Assembly: GCA_028753945.1 (NCBI GenBank)
Contig: JAPNXP010000001.1
Location: forward strand, 17,412,501-17,476,500
Direction: 5' to 3'
Source: Hexactinellida sp. DTS-2022
Taxonomy: Eukaryota; Porifera; Hexactinellida
Length of the DNA: 64,000 bases
The notes beneath the pieces were generated by a model. It did no database searches. It was not told the origin of the DNA and saw only the letters and a program-made list of their open reading frames with translations. Shown here in pieces: positions 34,177 through 46,284 of this stretch (its first letter is position 1; each line of letters starts with the position of its first letter). Made by a program: the position numbers and the translations under genes.

Positions 34177-34443
34177 CTTCCACTACTTATATAATACTAG
34201 CCGAAAAGCCGCCCTCCGGGCGGCGTTTTTCTGCTAGTTTCCTACACTTTACTACGCTTTGTATTTGGTGGTAAGTTTCATTTTCTCGTTTTAATCGATT
34301 TCTCGCTGTATTGGGAGTTTGTTAACAATCATTACCAACACGCGAACGTTTTTTAACTGGCATACGTATAGTTGATAACAGGTTTGGATTTTGTCTGCAA
34401 ATTTTGACTGAAGTTGGCAAAATATTTCGATCCGATCTATATA

Positions 34444-34635
34444 CAGTCAGGTTCTTTTATTATTAACATTCAAGGGACCAAAAATTGTGTTCATAATAGA
34501 GAGACTTCATAAAAGCGAACTCAACTAATACAAACTCTATGTAAGTTGTTAAATTGGGACCATAAAGCTTGTTCATAATAAAAAATCTTCACATTAAGCA
34601 TACGAAATCTTGTTATTAATAAGCAGACCTGACTG
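34444..34635. mobile_element. TA-flanked MITE, CAGTCAGGTTC ends
   Basis: The ends CAGTCAGGTTC and GACCTGACTG are flanked by TA on both sides. Repeated TTCATAATA units lie inside. It is 192 bp and non-coding. Confidence 0.8.
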
Positions 34636-34784
34636 TATAGCAATAGGTATGACTATTAAATTGTCCAACAACACAAATGTAAGGTTGAATTTATTGGTCT
34701 ATATGTATATTCAATTGTTTTTATATTATGGGAAATCATAATGGAATACAACAGCTATACAAACGGAATACAAATAACTGATTG

Positions 34785-35110
34785 GATACATTAATTTACT
34801 CTTGCCCAATTAAATTACAGTCTCAGTAAGGCATTCTGCACACTTAACAATTTATAGAGACATAAAAATCCTTTATACTAATTGAATGCTAGATGCTAAT
34901 CCATACTGGGACAACACTCGAATTTAATTGGTTAAAGGTTTTGTCACCTTGGGGATGGGAGATGTGAATATTTTTCTTAAAAATTCCTTATCTGGAGTGG
35001 TGAGGTAATTCCTAGAAAATAAGCAAAATTTGGTACAGATCGGTTTAGGCATCTCAGAGGAGATGTGAGGACAGACAGACAGACAGACAGACATTGTCTT
35101 TTATATATAT
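34785..35110 (+). repeat. SINE-like repeat S1, copy 2
   Basis: Same order of blocks as 24306-24620 (CCAATTAAATTACAGTCTCA, TGAATGCTAGATGCTAATCC, TTTAATTGGTTAAAGGTTTT). It ends in a GACA run (GACAGACAGACAGACAGACA). Confidence 0.65.
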
Positions 35111-35400
35111 AGATAGTTTTATTAACTATTAAATACCTGTAACTGCACACTTTTAATAGATTAACAACACTATGAGTTAATGAAATAACAAAATACTAGT
35201 TCATCAATAGGTTATCAGGGAATAAAGTAGAAGAGCAGATAAAGCTTTTTGATTCTAATCTAGAGGAGAATAAAAGTCATAAAAGAATGAAATATAATGT
35301 ATTCTTTTCTCAAAATTATGCATAAGCTGTTCCAAAAATAAAATACTACCTGCTTCAAAGAAAAACATAGTAGCTTCCACAGAATTACTATACTAATATA

Positions 35401-35573
35401 CAGTGGAATTGCTTTATTAGCAACTCCCCTATTAGCAACATTGCTCTATTAGCAACTTATTTTAAGTTCCCAAGCGAGATTTTTATATTATTTCTGTTCC
35501 TCTAATAGCAACTTCGCCTATTAGCAACCAAATTTCATGCCAAATGCGAATTGCTAATAAAGAAATTCCACTG
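35401..35573. mobile_element. 'TAGCAA' MITE, copy 3, intact ends
   Basis: CAGTGGAATTGCTTTATTAG at the left and AAAGAAATTCCACTG at the right, TA on both sides. 173 bp. Confidence 0.82.
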
Positions 35574-38500
35574 TACGTATAAGGCAATTAATTTAATTTC
35601 GATTCGATTAAGCAACTAATCTGCTTACAGAATAGTGTGATATATTTATATTATAACAATGCAATGGAGTTTCTATGTATCAAAAATAGAGCGGACTATG
35701 CCTAAATCGTAAAACGGAATGAGATAGAATTTAAATATCCATATGAATACGGCGATACAGTTTAAAAAATTAAGTAGTCTTACCAAAGTATCCGAGTTGA
35801 TATATTAACGAAAGGTATGATCAATCCAACGCGAATCAGCTGTTTCTTTCAGGAGATTGATAAGTTCTTCTTCCGGCTTGGAGAGGTCATTAACTTCCAT
35901 TGTCTCAAGTGTCGTTGGAGTCAAAATGAGGTTGGTAAGAGGGGTACAGGATAGTGAGGTGAGTTTACAAAATTGTACACTTAACTTCTTAATAGTAGGA
36001 TGCAGTAATAGTCCTGTGCATAGAAACAGTAGCCCTGAATCGTAGAGAGTGACATGAAAGAGCTCCAAATCGATTAATGACATCAAATTATGGGCAACAT
36101 TTTTCCAATTGCTTATTTCATCTAATGGTAAGGAAATGTCTTCTAGTTGAAGCTGAACTAAGTTTATACATACTTCCATAGGCTTGAGTAATGAACTCCA
36201 GCTTTTGAACCCAATTCTGTGCAAATAAGATAACTTTAGTCCTCTTAAAGTTTGTTGATTTCCATCAATGACATTTGTCATTGAGTTAAATAGAGTTAAA
36301 TTTTCTGTTTGTCTGTCTATAATCTTTACAAATGTGAGACTTCGTAATGAACAAAGTGGAGGCATAAACGCATAATTATCTATTCCAATCTCTTCAAGTA
36401 ATGATAATTGAGGTATCACTGTAATTAGTTGCTGTGTAAATTTAGCAGGAATATCATACAAGTGTATTACTCTCAATCGTTTTGCCTTAAAAAGGGCTGG
36501 AACAAGACTATTAGAATGAATTCGAGACTGTTCAAAATGCCGAGTTTCTCGGTTAAATATTTGCCTTGGAGCATACAAGTATGAACTAGAGATAGCTGGT
36601 ACCTGATAGGCTAACTGATCAAGCACTTTAGTCGAGTATTGGTTGCGAAGTAGCACCATGCTATTCAGGGTGAAGCAAATCTTAGGAGAAAACCTATTGA
36701 GGCCAGGTACATCTCGGAGATCACATCGATTTAGCTCTATGTTAATTTTTGAGACAATTTTCAACTCAGTTGCACTTCGGAGTTGATCACAGAAATCACT
36801 CACAAGTTTGGAATCCTTCCCGTAAAATCTCAGTGTTAAGAGGTCAACAGGACAAATTTTCAATTTTTGCAATAAATACTTGAGTTGATTCGGAGTTATA
36901 TTCTCAGTTTTGATAAAGATTAACTTGATGGTTGAGACAAGTTTGAGAGATTGCAAGAAACATATCCATTCGTTAGGAGATACGGTATGTTCGACATAAA
37001 AATATATCTCTTCTGGGAAATAATTCCGAAAGTGAGTAAACCAACGATCTATTGAATCAGATGCTGTTTCATACAAAGTTGCGGCTAATTCGAAATATTT
37101 TTGCGTAAATTCTGCCCAACTATCTTTGTAGCAATAAAGATCATCGTATCCTTGCTGGTAGGATATAGGTAAAGTACTATCCAGCATAGGATGAGGGATT
37201 AGGTAGTAGTTGTATAGGATGTTTAACATTGCTGCTGATTTATCAATTAGGAGTCCACAGAGGAATCTTACAACCATTTTGAAAAGGGCGAAATTAGCAT
37301 TCGAATGAGAAATGTATCTAATACTGACACATTGTTTAGTCCAGGATAATTTGCTTTGCCAAAGGGCAGCAGTAAATTCTTGCATTGTTAGGTGAGCGAA
37401 GGTCCACACTTTCTTTATAACACCAAATGCCTTCTTTACAAAATGCTCATGTGCTAAACCTAGACAGTGGCATGCATACTCTTCCTCGTCTATTATCAAG
37501 AGGATATCATCCTCAGATGCTAGATCTCGGTTAGCCACACCCAGGAATGCAATAAATCCGATATTCTTAAGGAAATCTAGCACGTCTTTGTTCAAGTTCG
37601 ATAATTTTGTGGCTCGAGCTAAAGCTTCTAAACTCAATCTTGCCAGCTCTCGTCTAATCAAGTAAAGTGTCAATTCTGAATATAGATTTGTTAGCGTGGA
37701 TATTAACGTCGAGTCTTCTCCTTTTAATAAAGCCGCGAATAAGGAGGCGTTAACAGGAATAAGTGAGAGCTGATTCATTTCATCGTATCGGGAGAGTAAT
37801 AGTCTACATTCTTTCAATTTAATTTAATTTTCTATCTGTTTTTCGAAATAGAGATCTCTCTGCTCGGGAGAGAATCCCAGTACCTGGTAAAATCGGTTTA
37901 TTTTAAGTTCGTGAGAAGATGATATATCAGTCCAGGCTCCGGGCCGACTTGTCAGAATTATTGTTGATCTGATGAGTGACTGGCGGGTTAGAAGTTGGAA
38001 GAGTATTGTGTTTTTAAATGGTACTTTCTTGGTAAATTCGTCCAACCCGTCAAGTATCAAAAGAAGTCCTTCTCCATATGTTTGATTCAAGTGTTTAGCT
38101 AGATCAATTGACCAATTATGAACATCAGGCAATCCGAGACAAAGCCATTCCTGAATAAATTCAGACTCCACTTTTTTACCTGCTTCATACAGCGTTGACT
38201 CCATGGAGTGCCAATCTGTGTTGCGACAAGGTATTGAAATTGAGTATAGGATACCGGTTAATTCGCTTTTACCAAACCTTAAAGCTGTCATTTTCGCGAG
38301 GAACGTCTTGCCACAACCTGGATTACCCAAGAGACACCAAATTTCAGGATTATTAGTTTTGTATGTTTTCAATTCATTAGTAAAGTTAACTGGGTTTAGA
38401 TCAACATCACTTTCCCCAATCCTGCGTAGCAAAGCAATTTCGTTGTAGGTAGACTCATCATCGAGGTTAACTTCTTTTGGTTCTTGTTTCAATATTGTCA

Positions 38501-38768
38501 ACTCTACATAGACATGTTCTAAACTCACTGAGCTATCATCTCCTAACATTTGCTGGATATTCTTATACTTGTTTTGCGAATACTGCTTTAATGAACTTTC
38601 CCACTTTTGTACCTCTTTTGCTTGTAGCTTGACTTCTCGTTTGAATCTACTTTCGAATTCTTCATCCTCCATTTCACTGAACATCACGCGATATGCTTTC
38701 AACTTTTCTACTAGATCTATTCTTTGGATTCTTTTGAGAATTTCAGAGAGTGTACTTAGCAGGGACGT

Positions 38769-39055
38769 CGCCACGGGGGGGGCATAGGGGGGCAATGCCC
38801 CCCCTGGTAAAAATCCTCGCCCCGGGGCAATGCCCCCCCTGGTAGAAATCTTTGCCCCGGGGCATGCCCCCCCTGGTAAACCCTTGCCCCGGGGCATGCC
38901 CCCCCTGGTAAACCCTTGCCCTGGGGCATGCCCCCCCTGGTAAACCCTTGCCCTGGGGCATGCCCCCCCTGGTAAACCCTTGCCCCAGGGCATGCCCCTC
39001 TGGTAAACCCTTGCCCCGGGGCATGCCCCCCTTGTAAATTATTGCCAAATGAATT
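38769..39055 (+). repeat. GC-rich minisatellite inside hAT copy 2
   Basis: Same array of about eight 31-bp units as in copy 1, immediately inside the left terminus. A long open frame that appears to fuse it to NLR-2 is fortuitous. Confidence 0.9.
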
Positions 39056-39625
39056 GTTATGCGATCGATATAACGGAAATTTGTTTCAAGTTCATCTAAA
39101 TAGTAATTATACATATTTGATTGCATTATAGTACCATACGTGATGAGTAATAAACTATTTATATTTGAGACCACCCACTATGGTGTTATGTCTATTATGC
39201 GCTAATCTCACGATATTCAATTTATATAATATCTGTTTTGAAACTTTTAGCTTTAATTCTTATTCTAATTTTTTTACCCTCTTAATTAACTCAATTAATA
39301 ATTCGGCCTAAGGCTCACCTGTACTGTTTGTTGTTCATTTTCAAATTACAGTATACTCTCGTTAATTAATACGAACACGGATAAGACGAAATATCGGGAT
39401 AGAATGTTTGAATTCACCAGCCTATAAAAATGCATACAAATTACTCGGATTAATTAGAATTCCGGACAAGAAGAACCAATTTCAAAGGTTCTCTTGTGTT
39501 GTATGAACGATAGTCTACTGTTTGCTACAGTCATACTTACAGTCTAATATCTACATTTTCGATAAATACTTTATTTACATAATTACATTGTGTTGTTCGA
39601 AGCTCTTGTAGATATATCTTTGGTG

Positions 39626-42109
39626 ATGGATCAATATACAATTGGAATGAAGCGTAAGGCTATTAGTGTCGCAGCTGAAGACGAATATATCCAAACAGTA
39701 ATTAGTACTGACCAATTTTTGACTGAAAATGTAGATGTAATGTCTGAAGTGGTCGATAATTCTGAAGTGGTTGACAACTTCGGCGACAACGAATGTGACA
39801 AGCAACAAGATGGCAATTCTAGAATTGAAATAGTTCTTGGTGAGACACAGGTGAGGCCCAAATTAACAAACTACCACCTTTCATGTTTTGGAAAAAGGAA
39901 AGAAAGGCGAGCCTTTACAAACGGGATGTATGAACGATTCGATTGGCTTGAGTATTGTGTTGAAAAGGATGTCGCTTTATGTTATCCTTGCAGAAAATTT
40001 AAAGTTCCTAATTCCGAAAAAACAGGATTTTTTGGTACAGATTATAAAGTATTCGCCAAATATGGTTTCAACAATTGGAAAAAAGCCTTAGATAAAGGCC
40101 AAGGCATGTACAAGCACGCTGCTAGCGTTCACCACATTGAAGCCGTAAAATTGTGGAAAGAGTCATTACAGCGCGAGCAGAATGATACACGTATCACAGA
40201 TATACTACCTCATGAAGCAGAACACAAAGCATGGTTAGAAAGCGTTTTCCTTGTAACTAAGCTTTTGAGTACAAATGGAGAACCTTTTCGAGGGAATAGA
40301 GAAAACACCATGTTTTGTGACAGTGAATGTGACACTGACAGTGAAACCGAAAACGATGATGAATTTAGGCGTGATCAGAGTTTGAGACAAAAAGGCGGCG
40401 GTCTTTTTCTTAATTTATATGAGGAACTTATATTTAAAGTACAACCTGAACTTCACGAAATCGCTAAAACTCTCCCTAAAAATGCAAAATATTGTTCACC
40501 CTCATTTCAGAACGAAGTAATTGAATTGTTGGATGTCGTATTAACTGCTAGAATTGTTGCTGATATAAAACAAGCTGAATTATTCACTCTGATGGTTGAT
40601 GGCACAACCGACAAAAATGGTAAAGAAATAGAGGGAATTGTTTTGCGCTATACTATATCCACTTCAGGAGTTGAAGAACATGCGCTTACATTTTTCCATG
40701 CTTCTGATCGTTCTGCGAGAGGTATTTTCAATGCCGTGAAAAGAGTCCTTGATCAACATGGCATATCGTTTGATGGCCTTGTTTCAAATACTTTTGACGG
40801 CGCTTCGGTTATGTCTGGGTTTAAAGGTGGGGTACAAGCCCACATCCAGAATTATTGCGAACGAAATGTCGTGTACGTTCATTGCGCCAACCATAGAATA
40901 CACCTAGTTGTCATGGCGATTTTGAAAAGTGTTCCTGCAGTTGAGGATTTTTTCAGTTTCATTATGTCTCTCTATACATTGTTTAAGGTCGATTCCATTC
41001 GCAGAATTTACAAAGGTCGTACATTAAAAAAAATAATAACGACCCGATGGTCAGGACATCTCAATTCTCTGAAGATTGTATCGTCCGAGTATGCTGAGAT
41101 ACGAAGAACCCTTAGCATTACCGTCACATCCACAGACGTGAAGTCTCAACATAGAGTTGCCGCTAAATCTCACCTAGCTTTGTTAAATACAAATGGTACA
41201 ATGTTTCTGTTGATGTTTTTACTTGATGTGCTAATGCCGATTAACATTCTAACACTTTTGTTTCAAAGTCCCAAATTCGACTCCAGCTGTTTAATCACCA
41301 CTATCGCCTCAATTCAGAAAGAAATTTTTAATTTAAAGGAAAAAATTAATGAAGAATTTATCAATGACAAAATAGCTCAACTGGGTGACGAGATTAATGA
41401 GGTTACTGTTAGTGGTATTACTAATAGGCCAGCCAGATCTAAAAAATTACCTGCGCGTTTTGATTCTGATGACATATTGCTAACGGAACAGTTCAGCAAA
41501 AGTACGAGTAATTCGTCTCTCCCCGACTTGGAACGATTGGCAATTGAAATTATTGACAATGTAGACGCTCAATTTACTGAACGATTTTCTAAGAACAACA
41601 CTCAGTTATGGACTTCCTATGAAGCACTTAATCCACATTCCGATAAGTTTCTGGACCCCTATTCACTTCGTCCATTGTATGACTATGCGTTGTCTATTCC
41701 CTCTGTCAAAAAGAATCTTCTGGATAGCTCCTTTGAAACACTTAGGAGCGAATGCGTTGTTTTTAAAGAACCTCTACGTGCACAACCCTGGAAGTTGCAA
41801 AATAACGGCGCGATAGAGAATATATCCGAAGTTTATCTATATATTCAAAATAAACTGCAATTTTCTGCGAAAAATCTTGCTGTCTTGTTTCATGTAGCTA
41901 TAACAGCTGGTTATTCGTCTGCAAGAGTAGAATGTGCATTTTCTGCATTAGCCCGTATTGATACCCCTCTGCGCAGACACATGAAAACTGAGCGAGAACT
42001 GAGACTTGCGCATCTTCATTTTGAAAAAGATACTGTGCGGAGAATAACATTTCATGAATTTGTCAAAGAATGGAACGTAAAACCACGAAGGTTAAGAATT
42101 AAAATTTAA
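39626..42109 (+). CDS. hAT-family transposase, 827 aa (second copy)
   Basis: Start ATG 39626. The protein is identical to the one at 12507-14990: TTF-type zinc region, D325 and D391 of the catalytic core, the CANHRIH motif, and the dimerisation segment with E769. It lies antisense within NLR-2. No lesions, so this copy is also a candidate autonomous element. Confidence 0.95.
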   Translation: MDQYTIGMKRKAISVAAEDEYIQTVISTDQFLTENVDVMSEVVDNSEVVDNFGDNECDKQQDGNSRIEIVLGETQVRPKLTNYHLSCFGKRKERRAFTNGMYERFDWLEYCVEKDVALCYPCRKFKVPNSEKTGFFGTDYKVFAKYGFNNWKKALDKGQGMYKHAASVHHIEAVKLWKESLQREQNDTRITDILPHEAEHKAWLESVFLVTKLLSTNGEPFRGNRENTMFCDSECDTDSETENDDEFRRDQSLRQKGGGLFLNLYEELIFKVQPELHEIAKTLPKNAKYCSPSFQNEVIELLDVVLTARIVADIKQAELFTLMVDGTTDKNGKEIEGIVLRYTISTSGVEEHALTFFHASDRSARGIFNAVKRVLDQHGISFDGLVSNTFDGASVMSGFKGGVQAHIQNYCERNVVYVHCANHRIHLVVMAILKSVPAVEDFFSFIMSLYTLFKVDSIRRIYKGRTLKKIITTRWSGHLNSLKIVSSEYAEIRRTLSITVTSTDVKSQHRVAAKSHLALLNTNGTMFLLMFLLDVLMPINILTLLFQSPKFDSSCLITTIASIQKEIFNLKEKINEEFINDKIAQLGDEINEVTVSGITNRPARSKKLPARFDSDDILLTEQFSKSTSNSSLPDLERLAIEIIDNVDAQFTERFSKNNTQLWTSYEALNPHSDKFLDPYSLRPLYDYALSIPSVKKNLLDSSFETLRSECVVFKEPLRAQPWKLQNNGAIENISEVYLYIQNKLQFSAKNLAVLFHVAITAGYSSARVECAFSALARIDTPLRRHMKTERELRLAHLHFEKDTVRRITFHEFVKEWNVKPRRLRIKI

Positions 42110-42909
42110 CTTTCACAATCAACATTCAAATGATTCAATTATTATTATTATGTACGTATATAAAACTTGATAATTTCATATTATAATCAACTCTCGTTAA
42201 TACGACCACGAGGTGACCTTGAAAATTTATTGGTGGTATCCGAAATTCGCACTTACCGTAACCTATGTAAATTGCATACGTTTATATGGTCTGCGGGAAA
42301 AATTTTCTTAACCAGGGTTTCATCTAGGTTTACGCGAGTCGGCTACTGGTAAACTCGTGCCCCCCCTGGTAATTCTTTTGCCCCCCCTAGATGAAAAATC
42401 CTGGCGACGTCCCTGGTACTTAGGTCTCTTTCGATCAAATGTTTTTCCAACATTTTGTTTAATGTCATCTCAAAATCAACATTATCGATTGTTTCGTCCG
42501 TTGCAACAAACATGTAGTATATCAGTATCCAATTATCCTTTGTTATTTCAGTTTTCAACAAATCGATTAAGGATTTAATGGATAGTTCATCCTCTTGGTA
42601 GCATTCAACAGGTGATGATGCACAACAAAGCCATGGAATCATACATGCTATTTCTATCAGATCAGGACGGATATCTCGTAATGCTTTGTAGAATAAATAG
42701 GGTCTATGTCCTTTCCAATTTTTTATTTCAGGCAAGAACAACACTGGGCTTGTTAAATTCTTTTCAGAAATTGCCTCGGGCGTTTGCATCAAAGTTAATA
42801 ATCGCGTTTTATCGGAAATTGAGAGCTGTGTGCTAAATCATATGCCGCTCCGAGTGCGTCGAAATTCATTATATTCTGGTTCTAAATAGGGTGGTAAGAG
42901 ATAGAATCA

Positions 42910-43216
42910 GGCTTGTCAAAAGGTTTTCTCTGGTATTTTGCCTATCAAAGGTTCAATTCGGTTGGACTTAATTTTAAAGATTAACGATTCAATTAAACTT
43001 TTTTTAGATATGTAAATAATGAAATACCAATAGGATTTATAAAAGCGTAATTTGTCAATACGTAAGTTGGATTTGCGAAGATAATACTGTATGCATTGCT
43101 GTTATTCTTCGTGTAGTGACGAGAAAATGACCTGAAAATGACTTGAAAATGACCTGATTTAATTGTAATACCTGGCTTGACCATACCTAACGGTGCGGTA
43201 CCTTTTGACAAGCCTG
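42910..43216. mobile_element. MITE upstream of NLR-2, CAGGCTTGTCAAAAGGT ends
   Basis: CAGGCTTGTCAAAAGGT at the left and ACCTTTTGACAAGCCTG at the right are perfect inverted repeats. GACCTGAAAATGACTTGAAA repeats lie inside. No clear target duplication. It begins about 40 bp upstream of the NLR-2 start. Confidence 0.8.
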
Positions 43217-43407
43217 GAAAGTGATAGCATAGATCATAAAAAAATTAGTTACAATTTATTTTAAATACTGTGGACTTGACAACTACTTGACAAAGTTCAT
43301 TTCGCTCAACAATTACCAAAAATTCAATTTTGTCATGATTTAGAAATGGCTAGATCGAACCTTAATTTAATCCATAAAGTGTATTCATTATTATATTCAT
43401 CGAGAGC

Positions 43408-43943
43408 CAGAGCCTTAAAGGAGCGCGCTCCAAAGAGCGCCGCTCCTAGTGCGCGCTCCATTTTACAGGAGCGCAGGCTGGAGCGCGCTCTTTCTAAAAT
43501 TGAGGAGCGGGAGGTGGAGCGCCGCTCCAATTTTTGAGGAGCGCGCACACTGGAGCGCGCTCCTTTTTTCTTCGATTGTTGCAAAACATCTAGTAGATTT
43601 ATTAATTTTATTCACAGATAATTTCCTAAATTATGTCCATAATTCATCAAGATTTGAAGCAAAATGTGAATAGCAGAGTTACGAGATAACTTTCTTTCTG
43701 AAAATCACCAAATTTTATATTTTTGCCCTAAAAGTACGTAATTCTGACGATTTACTTAATTTTTTCATTTTGAAAGGTGTGAATAAGGAGCGCAAAATGA
43801 GCGCGCTCCAATTTTTGAGGAGCGGGAGCGAGAGCGCGCTCATTTTCTATCGGAGGAGCGGAATCTGGAGCGCCACTCCTTTTTGTGACTAGGAGCGTGG
43901 AGCGGGAGCGCGCTCCAAAAATTGAGGAGCGCTTAATACTCTG
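43408..43943. mobile_element. hAT-type MITE 'GGAGCGC', copy 2
   Basis: The ends CAGAGCCTTAAAGGAGCGC and GCGCTTAATACTCTG have a perfect 8-bp duplication TCGAGAGC (43400-43407, 43944-43951). Colinear with 10524-11467 but without the nested element. A further degraded piece lies at 44037-44155. Confidence 0.92.
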
Positions 43944-44391
43944 TCGAGAGCTAGTCTCTAGTTACAATTAGATTCCTATTCAATAATTGCTCCCATTAAT
44001 ATTTTAGTTCCGTACCTATTCAGTAATAACCAGAGTATTAAGCCTCAATTTTTGGAGCACGCCCCGGCCCATGCTCCTTATCTCAGAACGGAGCGGGCTC
44101 CAACTTCCACTCCGAAATTTAAAAAGGAGAGCGCTTCGGCCGAAAAAAATGGAAATCAAAAAATGGAGCGATAGAGTAGAATTTCTTCATGCGTCACTAA
44201 AAGAGGAGCTTACTAAGGGAATTTTAGAAACTGAGAAGTAGTGACCTTTCTCAGTTTTGAACTTAATTATCTACTTGAGTTGAGCTCTCAGTTGTGGATC
44301 AAAGATATTGACCCAGATACGTTCACTAAGTTGTTGTTGTTGGTATATAATTTTGTCCGGTTTTGAACTATATAAAATAATGCTGTGGTCC

Positions 44392-44637
44392 ATAGGCGCC
44401 GAAAGGGGGGGGGTCAGGGAGGGTGTCACCCCCCCTGGCCGAGGAGAATTCAGGGGAAAAAAATGGAAAATTCTTGATTCCATAACGAGTTTGTATAAAT
44501 ATCAGTGGATGATGTATATATCTTTACAATTATGCCCATCAAACATTGATTTTATCCCCATAAGCATTGTTTTTTGAACTTTCACATTTGAATATTACGT
44601 CACACCCCCCCTAGCGTTTGAGAGTTTCGGCGCCCAT
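44392..44637. mobile_element. MITE, ATAGGCGCCGAAA ends, 10-bp duplication
   Basis: The ends ATAGGCGCCGAAA and TTTCGGCGCCCAT sit between two copies of GCTGTGGTCC (44382-44391, 44638-44647). The longer duplication separates it from the hAT-type MITEs. A small relative lies at 62543-62622. Confidence 0.8.
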
Positions 44638-45085
44638 GCTGTGGTCCACCCTAGCGTAACTACGTCCATCAATGGTCTATCGGACTCTATCCTACCGAAT
44701 CATTCTGGCATCGCCTCTGGCTTTTATGGATTACTATTTTTTCATAATGGAAGAATTGATGCGCAAATAGGAAGAACATTTAAATTCTAAGTTTATTCAG
44801 GGATGTTGTTAATTCAGAAAGAGCAAAATTGAGATGAACTCAAAATATATATTCTCAAACCTCCTTTATCCGGTCCCCGGAGGGTGTCCACAACTGGGAA
44901 TTTCCCGGACTCAGAAATACAGTGGATAATGCATGTGCAATCCCAAAGTGAGAAATCCATATTTTCTAGATTCATTCAAAAACCAAAAACTGATGTTTTC
45001 AATTGTTGTGGACAATTTAAGATGGTGTCTGTTATAATATTTTGTTATTCATTATTGGGTAAATAAACACATTATTAGATTGGCT

Positions 45086-46160
45086 CGTGACCTTCGATAT
45101 ATAAGGCCTGAGTGCTAAGCGAAAATTTGTGTACCATGGATTACTTAAAGTGCATTGAAAAATGGAGAATTGTTCTTTATCCCAATAATTAGCAATGATA
45201 GAGCTGAAAAGTGTATTATAACTATATAGGAATATGGTACCCAGGTATACATAGCACTCTCCAGAATTGTGATATGTCATCATCTGATGACGTAATGGTA
45301 ATTTTGGTTGCGAATTATCTTGTTTTTCTAGCATACTTTTAACATAGTTAAACGCGTTATAAATGTTCAAAATTGGAACATGGTTATACCCATAACTAGT
45401 TGAAAAAATATATCGAAATTATAAATGGAATGTTGACACATTCCTCGGTTGCCATGGAAATGTATATTTCCTAAAATGTGTCATAACTCAAAAACTATGA
45501 ATGTTATGTAAACTAGGCTGGTACTGATCTGTCCGGAATAGGTAACTTCCTATTCATTGATAATACATTTTATATGCCTAACTTCAATAACTTTTGAGAT
45601 CATGACATAATTAACACTTAATTCATTATTAGGTAATGACTCACTATCTCAAAGATGATTGAAGTTAGGCAAATAAAATGTATTATCAATGAATAGGAAG
45701 TTACCTATTCCGGACAGATCAGTACCAGCCTAGTTTACATAACATTCATAGTTTTTGAGTTATGACACATTTTAGGAAATATACATTTCCATGGCAACCG
45801 AGGAATGTGTCAACATTCCATTTATAATTTCGATATATTTTTTCAACTAGTTATGGGTATAACCATGTTCCAATTTTGAACATTTATAACGCGTTTAACT
45901 ATGTTAAAAGTATGCTAGAAAAACAAGATAATTCGCAACCAAAATTACCATTACGTCATCAGATGATGACATATCACAATTCTGGAGAGTGCTATGTATA
46001 CCTGGGTACCATATTCCTATATAGTTATAATACACTTTTCAGCTCTATCATTGCTAATTATTGGGATAAAGAACAATTCTCCATTTTTCAATGCACTTTA
46101 AGTAATCCATGGTTCAAACCAGCACTCAGGCCTTATATATCGAAGGTCACGATTGGCTCT
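45086..46160. mobile_element. Long foldback element, about 515-bp arms
   Basis: The left arm 45086-45600 is the near-perfect reverse complement of the right arm 45646-46160, separated by 45 bp. Both arms contain the same open stretch on opposite strands (MNIYNAFNYVKSMLEK), which is a consequence of the repeat and resembles no known protein. Single arms occur at 21340-21900 and 50095-50340. Confidence 0.88.
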
Positions 46161-46284
46161 ATATTAATAAGGGCCCTGTTGAGGGAAGTGCTCGTATCTG
46201 AGAGGCCAGGATCTCGGAGGTTTGAGTGTATTTACATTTATCGACACAATCAAAAATACAAAATATTAAATCACAATGATTTTT

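Larger units (their letters stand above)
38760..42415 (+). mobile_element. hAT transposon, copy 2, inserted in NLR-2
   Basis: 3656 bp with the same termini, minisatellite and gene as 11641-15296. The target duplication GTACTTAG is perfect (38752-38759, 42416-42423). Taking out the element and one duplication joins NLR-2 codons in frame (IERDL-STLSEIL). Confidence 0.97.
35805..42869 (-). pseudogene. NLR-2: DED-NACHT-LRR receptor split by a hAT transposon
   Basis: Coding parts on the minus strand are 42869-42416, 38759-37825 and 37816-35805. It starts at ATG 42869 (MNFDALGAAYDLAHSS). A 1-nt frameshift near 42830 precedes the first DED-like domain (LTLMQTPEAISEKNL, RDIRPDLIEIA). The second DED-like domain (HLIERDL / STLSEILKRIQRIDLVEKL) is cut by the hAT element. 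Then come the NACHT P-loop LLGNPGCGKTFLAK, Walker B LLLILDGLDEF, sensor LTSRPGAW, an in-frame TAA at about 37822 (KQIEN/IKLKEC), PVNASLFAALLKGE, and a C-terminal leucine-rich repeat region of about 220 residues (LRVIHLYDI, LRGLKLSYL, LVQLQLEDI) to the stop at 35805. It is the only locus in the window with the LRR end preserved. Three lesions make it a pseudogene, although most of its length is well preserved, so inactivation looks recent. Confidence 0.9.

Noticed and set aside
35805-42869. Reading NLR-2 as a gene with a 3.7-kb intron made of the hAT element.
   Set aside because: The junction is an exact 8-bp target duplication with hAT termini, and no splice sites sit at the ends.
45270-45300. 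CTGATGACG in the foldback arm as another hammerhead core.
   Set aside because: It is part of the palindrome ATGTCATCATCTGATGACG, with no GAAA or stem II at the right distance.
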